A stretch of 64,000 bases of DNA from contig NC_133770.1 of NCBI RefSeq assembly GCF_003597395.2, forward strand, positions 78,890,345 through 78,954,344. The letters are read 5' to 3'. The translations under genes were made by a program, and so were the position numbers. The DNA is from Chelonoidis abingdonii. Taxonomy: Eukaryota > Chordata > Testudines > Testudinidae. The notes beneath the pieces are model-generated. The model was not told the origin of the DNA. It did no database searches and saw nothing but the letters and a program-made list of their open reading frames with translations. This document shows positions 12,060 to 23,085 of this stretch, in pieces (the first letter of the stretch is position 1; every line of letters starts with the position of its first letter).

Positions 12060-13320
12060 TGTGTGATCTGGTAGAGTGACCAGGAAAACGACAGACAACA
12101 ACCCCCAAGTTCTAATTTTTCCTCAGGAAAGGAAAGTCATTTAACATCTGTGACTAATTACCAGTTCCGTATGAGGAGGTACATATTTTCCCATTTCCTA
12201 GGGGTTAATTGGGGGCATCAAGAACCCACCCATCTAAAATAACGCAAAGTAGTAATATTATGGTTGAAATCTTGGCCCTATAGAAGTTGATAACAAAACT
12301 TCCTATATCTGTTGCTTGTGGACATAACCCTCAAACATATGGAGCTAGGCATCCGCTACTTGTATGTTTGCTGATTCATCCCCTTTCCCACAATGTTCCA
12401 CACCAGTTTAATATTTCAAGTTATTCTTGCTTTACTCAACTTCACAAGGCATCTAATATAATGTATAATGGAGAAAACAAGTATGTACCTGCCAGTCCAT
12501 GTGTGCCTTGAAATGGTTAACCGCTGGGATACAGTAGGCATTGTGTTTGTACTCTGTCACAAAACACCACATACAGGGCTTGTTTGATGTTATCTAAACT
12601 GTTTGCTTTCATATGCCTTGGCATATTTGTAGTTCATCATTGCCACTGACTTCCTGTCACTGGTGAAGGAGTGAATTGTTTTTCAGTAACTTGGTACGCT
12701 GGCCAACTTCTCAATCAGATAATTTTTCTACCATGTTCAAGCAAAACTATCTGTGCTTCTATATGAACAGCTTTACAAGACAGACAATTCTAAGAAGCAT
12801 ATTGCAAGATTTAGTGTGAAGCCATTTAACATGTAACTTATTATCAAACCCTTTCCTTTATGCTGTTTTTTCTGACATCACACACTCGTGAGTCTTCTGT
12901 TGGGCTATTGTCATGGTTGCAGGGACTGGTGTCTGCATCTCTATCCTCTTCCTGGTCTCTCAGTCCACACCCCTCCACCCGCAGGCTTCTTCAGACACCA
13001 CACTGTAGTCCTGTATCTCAGCTTGCCCCCCCTTAAATATCTCCCCTCGTTCTTGAGAGAGACCCTTTTTAAACTGCTTTAGTCCTTCTTATCTGCTGGT
13101 TCCCAGGCATTGGCCCTGCTCATCAAAACCAGTTTTGTAGGTTGGCTGGGACCAGGATGCTGAATCTTCAAGCTAAGGGTTCAGGCATCGTCTCTTAATA
13201 ATCCTTGTTTACAAAGAGCATCTTGTCTTGAGCCATTGTCTGTCCTGACAACTCCTGAATTAAAGTAAACCAGTGTATTTATATATTAAGCATCAAATAA
13301 CCAGGTCAATATTCCATATT
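12060..13320. other. unique DNA, no gene recognised
   Basis: No element or gene could be supported. Open frames at 12287-12511 and 12888-13082 are short and lack any family motif. Confidence 0.4.
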
Positions 13321-13324
13321 CATA

Positions 13325-13382
13325 ATTTATTATAGAACCGTTCCAATTCTGTCATAAATGCACTGGGCCAGATTCTGATCTC
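13325..13382 (+). repeat. copy 2 of the dispersed ~57-bp direct repeat
   Basis: This is the partner of 11871-11929. Its right part overlaps the left arm of the palindromic element at 13366-13480, so the shared block probably belongs to one repeat family of which 11871-12056 is a second, more diverged member. Confidence 0.85.
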
Positions 13383-13480
13383 AGCTCCTTGATGTAAATA
13401 CAAAGTAATTCCATGGAAGCTGGAGTTACTGAAGATATGCATACGTGTGATATCAGAGTAACTGAAATCAGAATCTGGCC
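13366..13480. repeat. MITE-like palindromic repeat, 115 bp
   Basis: It has perfect 14-bp inverted ends: GGCCAGATTCTGAT at 13366-13379 and its complement at 13467-13480. The interior contains partly paired words (gtaattcc / ggagttac). No coding capacity. No target duplication was established. Confidence 0.65.
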
Positions 13481-13679
13481 AATAGTGTGACTGATGCTTT
13501 ACTTACGTTTACTTGTGATTGGCTTCCAATGTGATTATTGTAACAATATAGTTTACAGTGAAGTACAAAAACGGTAGCGATTTTTCTCTGAAGTCTAGAA
13601 AAACCCTTAATGAAAAACTAATTTCTTCCCTCAGCAGCTTCCATGGCAGCAAATTTATACCACTTAGGTGACTGGGGTT

Positions 13680-13785
13680 AGTGTGCGGATGCTGGGTGGT
13701 GTTGGTGACCTGTGATATACAGGAAGCCAGACTAGATGATCTGGTGGTCCCTTCTGGCCTTAAACTCTATGGCTACCTCCTTACT
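13680..13785 (+). mobile_element. 3' tail of a CR1-mobilised SINE or CR1 LINE
   Basis: The segment ends with ccagactagatgatctggtggtcccttctggcc followed by ttaaactctatggc, written here in two parts. This is the typical CR1-type 3' tail, which in turtles is shared by CR1 LINEs and the tRNA-derived SINE that borrows their machinery. The tRNA-like head is not evident, so the source (LINE or SINE) is open. Confidence 0.6.
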
Positions 13786-13789
13786 CAGG

Positions 13790-15245
13790 GTGCCCTAAAA
13801 CTTCCTTACTAATTGGCAATAATATTAAATGTTTATTTGGCAGAGAAAGTTCTTAGTTCTTAACTTTTCTACATAACATGTCTCTCAACTTTACATCCCA
13901 CCAATAAAGAAGATAGATGACACATTGCCAAAGTGCTAAGGCTAGTGATTAGCCTGGTTTGCACATATTCACCCTTTATATTGTTCGTATAAAGTATTCC
14001 GGTGGAGATTGTCAAAAGTGCCTAAAGTATATAGGGGAACAAATCCTGAATGTAATCCCCTATGTATAATTCAGTACTACATGTAGGCATGACACATTGT
14101 GTTTACAGACAAATCTAAAACACAGCATGAACGCTGGGAGTTTTGCCTTCGACTTCAAGATGCTCAAGATTTTCACCTCCAGTTTCTATCCTTTAAATGT
14201 ACTTACCCAATCCTAAAAACACTTTCTCACATGAGAAGTCCAAATGAAGCCAATGGAGGCAACCTCCATTTTTGAGATCTCAGTCTTGAAAACAATGGAA
14301 GCTGTGAGTGCTCAAGTCCCTCTGAAATGGCCGCAGGATCTGTCCTTAGGTTAAAAGTTACAATTAAGTCTGTCTCTGTGTATGCTTCTGTTCAGTTACA
14401 GTGAATTGGAACAATACAATTAATACTATGTACACGGGGATTCTGGTTTTTAGTTTAGTCAAAAGACTTCGGATAAAAGCACCAGTGGTAAATTTTCTAG
14501 AGTAAAAATAAACATCATAAAATACAGAAAGTGACAAGTTTCCTTTTGAAGGGCCTTCCACTGGAATTCACCTCTTATTCACACCATCTACTATAACATA
14601 CGTATAACATTTCCTGTTCTTGTGCTCTGTGGTTCGCTTTTTGATTGCATATACCAGTAACAGCAGCATGTTACATGGTTTATAATCTGTGTGGTTAGAT
14701 ATGCTGCGGGAACACAGGAAGCAAACACTAAGTGAAACTATTTTTTAAAACTTTTTATGAATAATTTTATTTGTTGTTTGTTTCAGTAGTAATGAAACTG
14801 ATTCCTGTTGTGATGTATATTGCTATAATTTAAATAAACATGTAAAACATGATTTTTCTAAGAAATTATGAAGTATTGAACACTTGCAAAAATAGAAACT
14901 AAAATGCAGACTCCCTAAATATGTTCACTTGATAAACGGAATTTTTTTTTTCTAGCACTGTAAGCTCCTTATTTTATGCCATATGCCTGAGATAGTGCAA
15001 TCTTTTTCCTTGTAGAACAAAAGGACTAGAATTTACCTTGGAAACAGAAGATACAATTCCAAATGACATTTTGCCCAGGACCCCCTTTTCAGATATGATA
15101 TGTAAAGGAAAAAGAATATTTAGTAACAGATCACTCCACAAGACAGTTTTAAAATGTCATTGCTAACCAATTTTCTAACTTTATTCTGTAATTAGGATAA
15201 CTCAGTTGTTCCACTTGCCATCCAAACATTGACATTGACATATTC
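13790..15245. other. unique AT-rich DNA, no gene recognised
   Basis: No gene, RNA or delimited repeat is supported. Confidence 0.4.
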
Positions 15246-15249
15246 TCTG

Positions 15250-15345
15250 TACAGTGGTTAGAGCACTAGGTTGGGAGGTGGGTTTGATTCCCTGTGCTAC
15301 CACAGGCTTCCTGTGTGACAAGCCCAGGGCTCATGAATGAGCCTC
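15250..15345 (+). mobile_element. MIR/CORE-type SINE head
   Basis: The sequence acagtggttagagcac (15251-15266) resembles a tRNA-derived A-box region. GGTTTGATTCC at 15281-15291 matches the B-box consensus GGTTCRANTCC at nearly every position. It is followed by the MIR-like cttcctgtgtgac. The 3' part is lost. It is an old amniote repeat and not a functional tRNA gene, as no cloverleaf can be drawn. Confidence 0.7.
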
Positions 15346-15949
15346 CTGTGCACAAATAAGATGGCCCAAGGACCCTCTAGTCAATTCTTCTTCCAAATGC
15401 CCCACAAACTTATAAGCGCCTTCAGAAGATTTTCCACCTGGTTAGTATTTGGATGTATTTTCACCAGCAACTACCTAATGTGCTAGATTTCTTGGGTCTT
15501 TGTGATGACTGACCCTCATAATTCTCCCCTACTCTTGGTTTACTTTTTGGTTGTCACCAGTGTTCCTTTCCCCTGCTCCTAGAACAGGCTCATCCAGATC
15601 CCATCCTCTTCCAAATTCCATCTTCAAATCCACTTTTTATTCTATAAATCCTTCCCGCCTTCTCCTTCTCCCCTATAATCCCACCACAGCTTCCAAGTCC
15701 TGAAATATAACTGAGTTTTGTCTTGTCTTGCTCAGTTTATACTGTCAGGACAGGGAAAATATCTTGCTGTCTTTCTAAAGTGTGTGTGTGTGTGATTTTA
15801 ATACTTTATATACATTTTGAATAATTTATATGCATTTTTTGAAACCTGTATATATGCTTTTCCTTGGTGGCCTTCGTGGTCTTTATTTGACAGTATGTAG
15901 AAGAAAAGTCTCCTGCTTACCTGGGTTTCATCCCTCCTCGTATTAGTGA
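15346..15949. other. unique DNA with a short (TG)n run
   Basis: A short tgtgtgtg run is at 15779-15794. Otherwise nothing is recognised. Confidence 0.4.
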
Positions 15950-15959
15950 GAAGGTTGGC

Positions 15960-16148
15960 CCTCCATTACTGACATTCACTGGCACTAGAAAGACAAGTGT
16001 TCAGTTCCCTGCTCTCCTACAGACTTCCTGTGTGACCTTGGAAAAGTCACCTGGTCTCCTTTCCCTAGCTGTATAGTGGGGATAATAGCACTTCCCTACT
16101 TCACGGGAGTGTTGTGGGATACTGTGGTAATGAGAACTGTATCAGTAC
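15960..16148 (+). mobile_element. MIR-type SINE, left part, split by a solo LTR
   Basis: Landmarks in order are cttcctgtgtgaccttgg, aaaagtcacctggtctcc, gtggggataatagcacttcc and gagtgttgtgggata. These are the core and 3' half of a MIR-related amniote SINE. The element is interrupted at 16149 by the LTR. The expected continuation (gtacct..tagctagata) resumes at 17050. The site of insertion is fixed by the 4-bp duplication gtac. Confidence 0.75.
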
Positions 16149-17049
16149 TGTGATGGGGCAAGGTCAGCTGGCTATAGAAAAGTAGTGGGAGATAGATATA
16201 CCTCTACCTCAATATAACGCAACCCGATATAACACAAATTCAGGTATAACACGATAAAGCAGCACTCTGGGGGAGTGGGGCTGCGTGCTCTAGTGGATCA
16301 AAACAAGTTCGATATAACGCAGTTTCACCTATAATGCGGTAAGATTTTTTTGGCTCTTGAGGACAGCGTTATATCGGGGTGGAGGTGTATTAGCTCCAGG
16401 TTAAACAAATCCCTGGTACCCAGATAAGTAAATGGCAGCTGCTCCAGGTCAATTAAGACACCTGGAGCCAATTAAGAGCTTTGCAGAAGGGAAGGAGGAT
16501 GCTCGGTTGATTGGCACACCTGAAGCCAATCAGGGGCTGACTGAAACTAGTTAAAAGCCTCCCAGTTAGTCAGGTGGGTGTGCATGTCAGGAGTTGTGAG
16601 AAGTTGTGCTGCTGGAGAGACTGAGCTGTACACATCATATCAGGCACAAGAAAGGAGGCCCTGAGGTAAGAGTGAAGTGGAGCTTGAGGAAGTGGGGGCT
16701 GCTGTGGGGAAGTAGCCCAGGGAATTGTATGTGTCCTGTTCCTAAAAGGTCAGCTACTATAGCTGATACTATTAGGGTCCCTGGACTGGAGCCTGGAATA
16801 GAGGGTGGGCCTGGGCTCCCCCCCCTCCCCCCCCGATTAATCACTGAGACTGGGAGACAACAGAGACTGTGCAGAGGATAGCTTCCCCTCACCTCCCTCG
16901 CTGGCTTATGATGAAAATGGCTCAGTAGACTGTGACTCTTGTCTTTAGAGAGAGAACGGTTAAGTGGAGGGTCACAGTGAGCCTCCGAGGCTGGCGAAAT
17001 CCATCAGGAAACACAGGACCCACAGAGACAAGGACAGAGCTTTGTCACA
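16149..17049 (+). mobile_element. solo LTR family A, with Tigger-like MITE inside
   Basis: It begins TGTGATGGGGCAAGG and ends CTTTGTCACA, giving TG...CA termini with a 5-bp TGTGA/TCACA inverted end. The flanks are gtac (16145-16148) and gtac (17050-17053), a 4-bp target duplication. Removing the nested 16201-16387 insert leaves about 712 bp, close to the reverse-oriented family member at 8324-8947. It has no coding region. A homopolymer C tract at about 16820-16834 differs from the other copy. Old U3/R/U5 boundaries cannot be read. There is no obvious AATAAA. The sense strand frame 16606-16881 is not meaningful. Confidence 0.85.
16201..16387. mobile_element. Tigger/pogo-like MITE, ~187 bp
   Basis: The ends are inverted repeats: cctctacctc-aatataacgc on the left, and acctccaccccgatataacgc read from the right. 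They are flanked by TA on each side (16199-16200 and 16388-16389), as in Tc1/mariner superfamily insertions. Internal repeats of gatataacgc occur in both orientations. There is no transposase. It sits in the 5' part of the solo LTR and is therefore younger than that LTR. Confidence 0.8.
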
Positions 17050-17073
17050 GTACCTTTTAGCTAGATACACAAC
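17050..17073 (+). mobile_element. MIR-type SINE, right remnant
   Basis: These few bases (gtaccttttagctagatac) continue the MIR 3' end broken at 16148. The first four are the duplicated target site of the LTR. Confidence 0.55.
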
Positions 17074-17173
17074 CAGGCCTTGATTCAGCAAGACACTTTG
17101 GTATGTGCTTAAGTGCTTTGCTGAATAGACTTGGATTTAACCAGGTATTTATGTGCTTTGTGGAATCAGGACC
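17074..17173. repeat. MITE-like palindromic repeat, ~100 bp
   Basis: The left end ggccttgattc and right end gaatcaggacc are imperfect complements. The inside contains two related cores, gtgcttaagtgctttgctgaat and tttatgtgctttgtggaat, broken up here as they repeat. Reptile genomes carry many such seasonless palindromic repeats. Class unknown. Confidence 0.55.
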
Positions 17174-19044
17174 TTCATTTTCTTCCTTTCTTTTAATCTT
17201 GCTTTGGCCTACTCAGTGAAAAATAACACTTGTACTGCCTCAACAATAAAGTTAAACACTCTGGTTGTCATTTTTACACTTAATATGCTGATTGAGAGTT
17301 AAGTTAAATTAGTTACCCTTTTTAAGGAGAAAAAATTATCAGCATATGCAAATAAGTATTCATAAAATAATTGCAAATACTGTACACTTCCATAGAGCTG
17401 TCTTGAGAAGCTCCTGCAGTAAATTACAGATGTGAACTCACTGATTTATCTTAGATCATCTCAGCAGGGATAACTGAGGAAATGCAAATTTACATTGCTG
17501 CTGAGTCCTCACAGATTGTACATTACATGTCAGGAATTTAGCATTTAGAAATTCAAACATTCTGCTCCCAGAGTCGTTAAAATGATGTAAGGCATTAAGG
17601 ATCTTTTAAATGTCATCCCCAGAGTCTCTTGACACAAATAGAAACTTTAAGTTTTCCCTTTTCTACTTTCTATTTAAAAATGCAGAGAATATTTTTAGTC
17701 AATTCAGTATTTTAAAAATGAACACAAATTATGTATGTTTTCTGTAGAATTTGTTTCTGTTTTGTACAAAACCAAAGCCATGCAAAAAATATGGTTCTGC
17801 AGTCCATTGTTTGCATAAAGCCTTCCAGCAAGTTCTCTATGTGGGTTAGATTGAGTCTGTATGTGATTCTTTCTGCAAGTAGATAATTTTCCCCATTGTA
17901 TTTACCCTTTTATAAAAGAAATGCAAATATGTGTCTGAAATTGGCATGCTAAAAATTGAAGTTCAAAATACAGATTTTGTCTAATACAAATAAGAAATTT
18001 TGTTTTTCAGCTCTGATTCGCCTGACAGCAGTATTCTCTTTATTTTTCTAGTGGCACAGTACTTAGCAACATGTAAGGAGGATTAAAAAAAAAAAAATTG
18101 GAGGTTCCCTTGACCACAGATTTTTATGTATCCCCAAACCCAAGGAACCCCCAAATTGTGGGACAGTCCCAAATTTAACGTAAGACTACAAGACCTACCT
18201 CTCAAGGCCCAAAGGCAGTAGAAGCCCAAAACAATGGATACTAAAAAAATTAATCATGCAAGAAACTTAAAATTCTGTTGTGTTATTCCCTTCATGAAAA
18301 TGATTCTTCCTGTAATCTCATTTGCATGAATCTTTATGTTTAAGACCAATAATATTCAGCAATAAGTGACTGAGTATGGAAGCTTTAGAGTACTTCTGGA
18401 CTAAAATAAGTGACATCTGTTGAAGTGCGAAACCCAGGAGGTCTGATCAGGCTATCAACATTTATCTGCATTCTATTAAACTGTAGTTGTAGCTTGTCTT
18501 AAGTAGAGAAAAATAGAATCTCTAGAAATTCCTTCACTCCATACTCCCCCAAGAAAAACCTTATTAGAGGTCCCAAAATCCATATTCCAGCCTTAACTGT
18601 GGGACTTGCATAGAAAAGCTAAAATGTCAGTTCCATGTGAAGTCATTTCATTTTCATTCTGGAGCACGGGAAAACTAATGCCTTCATATATCTAAAATGA
18701 GCCTGAGCTATAATGTATGGGGAGATGGAGAATTGCCTGAAAATTGTTGAAGGTGTGAATTTTGGAAGCAGCCAAACCTTGCCTACAGCAGGATTTTTAA
18801 AATGTTATTTTTAATAATAAATTGTATCAGCAGCTCAGCTCCCACAGAGGAGGGGAGATTTTTGGAATCTCCCATATAAATGATGTTTTTCATAAAACGA
18901 GGCCTTTGTAAGAAAAGTGAACTTATCTGCCTATCAGTGAATTCAATCTACAACTTGTCCATAGCACTTTTAGTATGAAGTGCATTGCCTGATGGCCGAC
19001 ATTTTCTTACTTTCCTACTCTTGGAAACGGATACCTGTGATATT
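17174..19044. other. unique AT-rich DNA, no gene recognised
   Basis: No gene, RNA or delimited repeat is supported. An A-run at 18086-18098 is noted. The polypyrimidine-AG at about 18000-18010 is not followed by a credible exon. Confidence 0.4.
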
Positions 19045-19052
19045 GTGTATGC

Positions 19053-19356
19053 CAGGGGTAGGCAACCTATGGCATGTGTGCCGAACGTAGCACGTGAGCT
19101 GATTTTCAGTGGCACTCACACTGCCCAGGTCCTGGCCACCGGTCCAGGGAGCTCTGCATTTTAATTTAATTTTAAATAAAGCTTCTTAAACATTTTTAAA
19201 ACTTTATTTACTTTACATACAACAATAGTTTAGTTATATATTATAGACTTATAGAAACAGACCTTCTAAAAACGTTAAAATGTATTACTGGCATGCGAAA
19301 CCTTAAATTAGAGTGAATAAATGAAGACACCACTTCTGAAAGGTTGCTGACCCCTG
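19053..19356. mobile_element. non-autonomous hAT element, 304 bp, perfect TSD
   Basis: The ends are CAGGGGTAGGCAACCT and, read from the other side, CAGGGGTCAGCAACCT, an inverted repeat with two differences over 16 bp. The flanks are an identical 8-bp duplication, gtgtatgc at 19045-19052 and 19357-19364. The perfect duplication and well-kept ends imply a fairly recent insertion. The interior is AT-rich with no transposase, so it is a MITE or internal deletion derivative mobilised in trans. Confidence 0.9.
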
Positions 19357-19747
19357 GTGTATGCGCTTCATTGAGCATGGTTCTACAGATAAAGAGTAGC
19401 CTCTCTTTCTCTGTGCTGCCAAAACTTTCATTCTACACTTCTAAATTAGCGTGAGTTGCTTTTGCAGAGAACTGAAAATCTGCCTGTCTGTGAGGCTGCA
19501 GGTGTAGGGTGCTAGTCCCCAAATCCTCTTCTGCATTCTTTGCTTGACATTGTGCTTTCCCCTCCCCTCTTATTAGATTGCTAGATAAGAAGCTACTTAA
19601 TGCAGAAGTGTGAAACAAGGTCTAAAGGCCAACGTAAACAGGGCTTAAGTTTCTGCACTTTCCCTGGTGGGCCACCCAGGTCACAGCTATTACTTCCATC
19701 CCTTGTTTACCCTTTGCCATATAGTGACTGGATATATAATGGCAAGA

Positions 19748-19925
19748 TTGGGGGGAGGGATAGCTCAGTGGTTTGAGCATTGGCCTGCTAAACCCACAGT
19801 TGTGAGCTCAGTCCTTGAGAGGGCCACATATGGATCTGGGGCAAAAATCAGTACTCAGTCCTGCTAGTGAAGGCAGGGGGGTGGACTCAATGACCTTTCA
19901 AGATAGAAACTCTAGAGGTAGGATA
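19748..19925 (+). mobile_element. tRNA-derived SINE with CR1-like tail (turtle type)
   Basis: TAGCTCAGTGGTTTGAGC (19761-19778) is an A-box as in a tRNA. A decayed B-box (gagctcagtcc) is at 19804-19814. A unique body follows, then the 3' stretch ggtggactcaatgacc. tRNA head plus CR1-like tail is the architecture of the SINE described from turtles, which uses CR1 LINE reverse transcriptase. This is one of the stronger lineage clues in the window. The B-box has diverged, so transcription by Pol III is doubtful. Confidence 0.8.
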
Positions 19926-20181
19926 ACATTTATTCCATTCTTCTTTAATCCTTTCCCATAACAAGGGATGTATGTATCTTGCTCAGTTCTCACTGTGATC
20001 TGTGATGCTGAAATGAGGAGTCAACACATTATATTTAATGCAGTCTATTAATATGCTGTGGTTGTCCTGGGTAGATTTTTATTTTTTTAAATTTTTCAGT
20101 ATTCTGCATAAGGGACAGTCCTCCGAACTGGAATCATTTTGTACATGAGTCTGGTAATTTCCCCAGATGTATAGCTGTACA

Positions 20182-20535
20182 CAGGGCCGGTGCAAGGATG
20201 TTTCGCACCCTAGGCAAAACTTACACCTTGCGCCCTCCCCCTGGCACCGCAAGCCTGGAAGGCGGGAGAAGTGAAGCCGCCACGGCGTGCTCGAGGAGGA
20301 GGTGGGGTGGAGTGAGCTGGGGCGGGGAGTTCCCCTGTGTGCCGCCCCCCCCGTTACTTGCTGCAGGCGGCCCTCCCCGTGCTCCCCTGCCCCAGCTCCC
20401 TCTGCCTAAATGCCAGCAGCGATCGGGGCGGCCGAAGATTCAGCCGCTGCACTCACTGCCGAAGAAAATGGCGCCTCCCAAATCTCAGCACCCTAGGCGA
20501 CCGCCTTGGTCGCCTAAATGGTTGCACTGGCCCTG
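20182..20535. mobile_element. non-autonomous hAT element, 354 bp, perfect TSD
   Basis: It begins CAGGGCCGGTGCAAGG and ends with the complement of CAGGGCCAGTGCAACC. The identical 8-bp duplication gctgtaca flanks it at 20174-20181 and 20536-20543. The interior is GC-rich with a 'caccctaggc' word near both ends (about 20206 and 20489). There is no transposase. The open frame that crosses it (20198-20674) runs into unique flanking DNA and is not a gene. Confidence 0.92.
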
Positions 20536-20543
20536 GCTGTACA

Positions 20544-21480
20544 TATCTGACTCCAGAATCACGAATGTGGTTATTTTAAAATGGCTGCCACCATTTGTCA
20601 GCAGCCATCTTAAAGATTGCTTGCCTGCCTGCCCCCTTCCCTCTCTGTTCCAGTTGCCTGTGCCCTCTCCCTAAGACTTAGAAGTCACCCTCTCATTTCC
20701 AGTCTGTCTCTTTTCCCACCCATTTACCCTTACACTAAATAAGTACCAAACCCCACACATTTAATTAAAAGAAAAAAGGGAAATTTATTAGGGAAACAAA
20801 ACCTCACATAAACCCCATACAAACATGCTAGAAACAATGGGGGCAGGAGAAGCTGCTAGATATTGTGTCCTGAATTTCAAATAAAACCTTAAAAATACTC
20901 ACTAGAATCTACATTTATGTGCACACACAAGAATAAATTAAAATGTAAAATCCTGGCTCTCTTGAAATCAGTGGCAAAAAGGACCAGGATTTCCCCCTGA
21001 TTTGGCAAGCTGCTTTGTACAGGCCAACCCCAGAGTCTATACAGGACCTCATTAAAGCAGGGGGCCACAGAGCACCTTGCAGGAGTTGGGTCTTACACCA
21101 TTCTCTCAATGGGATTTCTACCTCTCCTGTGTTCTGAAAGAATTAAGGCTGATAACATACAGCACAGGCTGCACAGAGTTTCCATGCAGTTGCTAGAAGT
21201 AAAATGCAAAACATTAACAATTTACAAAGCACTTCCTGGCAGCGTAAAGGTGGGAGCAAATTACACTTTAAGACACCAAAGTGGTGGAATAGGGTGATAG
21301 TATAAAGCAGAATGGGACATAAGTGTCAGCTTAGGGAGAGGCAAATGGATATCACTGCTGCTCCCAGAAGGGTCAGGATAGTCCCCCCTCAGCATCCTAG
21401 CAACGAGGGGGAAATGCAAGGGTTAGGGTTATGCTAGGTAATGCAAGTAGGGTGAACAAATTAAATTTAAACTTTATTTT
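20544..21480. other. unique DNA, no gene recognised
   Basis: No mobile element with defined ends and no gene is supported. A short A-rich tract with repeated aaa-words is at 20765-20800. Confidence 0.4.
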
Positions 21481-21487
21481 GGATTTG

Positions 21488-21586
21488 TTCCTGCAAGGTG
21501 CTAAGCAGCACCCTCAATTCCTACTGCAATCAACTGGAGTGAAGAACAGTTTGAATCTAACAGGATTGGGCCCTAAAAGAGGCAGT
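21488..21586. repeat. MITE-like palindromic repeat
   Basis: The left part tcctgcaaggtgct and the right part around aacaggattgggccc are remnants of a palindromic repeat whose centre is caattcctactgcaatcaactggag. The symmetry is imperfect and ends are approximate. Confidence 0.45.
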
Positions 21587-22572
21587 ACTGGACAAACGTC
21601 CCTTTCATGAGTAGGATTGCATAAGTGATTTGGGGTAGCTGACCATCCTAACCTGGAGTGCCCCCGAATGACTTAGCAAAATGAGGCTCCAGTCCTTCCA
21701 TGAGCTCTAAAAGGTGGACTCCTGTGCCCATGCAGTGCCCTACTAAATGGAGCTCCAGATGAGTACAGGTGATACCAGACACCTCTGTGTTCTTGTGGAA
21801 CCAGGGTACAGTATCCAGCCTGACTCAGGAAAGACACCCCCTCCTCCAACCCCCGCCTCTGCTTAAACCAAAACCCATCAGAGGAAAGAACTTGCAGAGA
21901 GCAGGGAAGAGGGGTGGGAGACACACCTAGACCCCTTCTGACAAGGGTGAGAAGATTAAGACATCTTTATTAGCATACAGAATGGAGAGCAGAGACCACT
22001 CCCTTAGCCTCATCTGCATGAGAGATGGGACAGAGAGACATTTTCATTAGCATACAGAATGGAGAACAGAGAACCGCACTGAACTCTGGGACCAGAAAAA
22101 GCAGGGAAGCACTACATCATGGGAGTCTCTGCTCCAGATGCTAATAAACCTATGTCTGCACACACCCAGCTCAGCAATTATCAGACCAATTTTAGTAATG
22201 AATCCTTAATTGATATCCAAATAGTGAAGCAGCCTAGTTGCATTGTGAGCCCCCTGGAAGAAAACGCCACCCATAGCCAAGAGTGATCAGCTCCTGTTGT
22301 CTAGCCTAAAGAAAACCCTTGAATCATCAGCTTACCTATAAACAAATCTAGTGTTCTCCCTTCAACCATTGTAATTTCTCTACAAAAATCCTCACTCTCC
22401 CTCCAGTCAGTGTTCTGATGCTTAGATCCAAACTATGCATCAGTTCCGCTGGGACTCCATATTCTCCTGACTGATCGTGCTGGGGACTATGCCTGTCTCC
22501 TGCGCTCAGGACCCTCAGCTACCAGCATCATCTGGAAACCCTGTTCAAGCTTCAGGAAGTGATGAGATCCCC

Positions 22573-22604
22573 TTCTCTCTCTCTCTCTCTCTCTCTCTCT
22601 TTGT
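22573..22604. repeat. (CT)n microsatellite
   Basis: There is an uninterrupted run of about 14-15 CT dinucleotides after ccttct. A shorter ctctctct is at 22722-22731. Confidence 0.95.
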
Positions 22605-22923
22605 TTTCCTTTCTACCTTAGGTATTAACCTTTAATAATGTATGTTATGTTGGTTTAGCCCTCCTTGTATAGTTATCACTATTATTCAATAAATAACTTT
22701 TATGGTTAAGTTGTTTGCTTCTCTCTCTCTTGCTGAACTTTACTCTTTTGTGTTTTTAGCTTCCCCCATTCACTCTACAGCAAATGCTTCTTTTATTTAA
22801 GCTAAAGATCCCTGCAGCACCCAAAATAGTGTGGAGTTTGCTCATCAAGTAAGTTACTGCCAGTACAATTGTGTTGTGAGAGTCAGGTTAGGGACATGCT
22901 GAATCTAGGACACATAAGGGTAA

Positions 22924-23085
22924 CAGCTTGAAAGTGCTGCTTGACCAAGTCCATGGAGCCCAGGGGCATATAAGGAGAGTCAGCTTGAAAGTGCTGCTTC
23001 ATCCAGCCCAGTGAGTCCAGATGCATATAAGGGGTCAGCTTGACAGTGCTGATTGACCCAATCCGCTCAGACTTGCTCTGTTAGT
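22924..23085 (+). repeat. three tandem units of ~55-57 bp
   Basis: Units begin cagcttgaaagtgctgctt at 22924 and 22981, and cagcttgacagtgctgatt at 23036. The first two also share ggcatataagg / gcatataagg near their ends, and the third is cut off. Spacing is 57 then 55 bp. They lie in the LTR-like region. Confidence 0.85.

Noticed and set aside
15250..15300. Possible tRNA gene (A- and B-box words)
   Set aside because: No cloverleaf can be formed; it is the head of a MIR/CORE-type SINE.
18000..18050. Polypyrimidine-AG stretch tttgtttttcag
   Set aside because: No downstream donor within a plausible open exon.
20198..20674. 158-codon plus-strand frame
   Set aside because: Starts inside a hAT element and continues past its end into unique flanking DNA.
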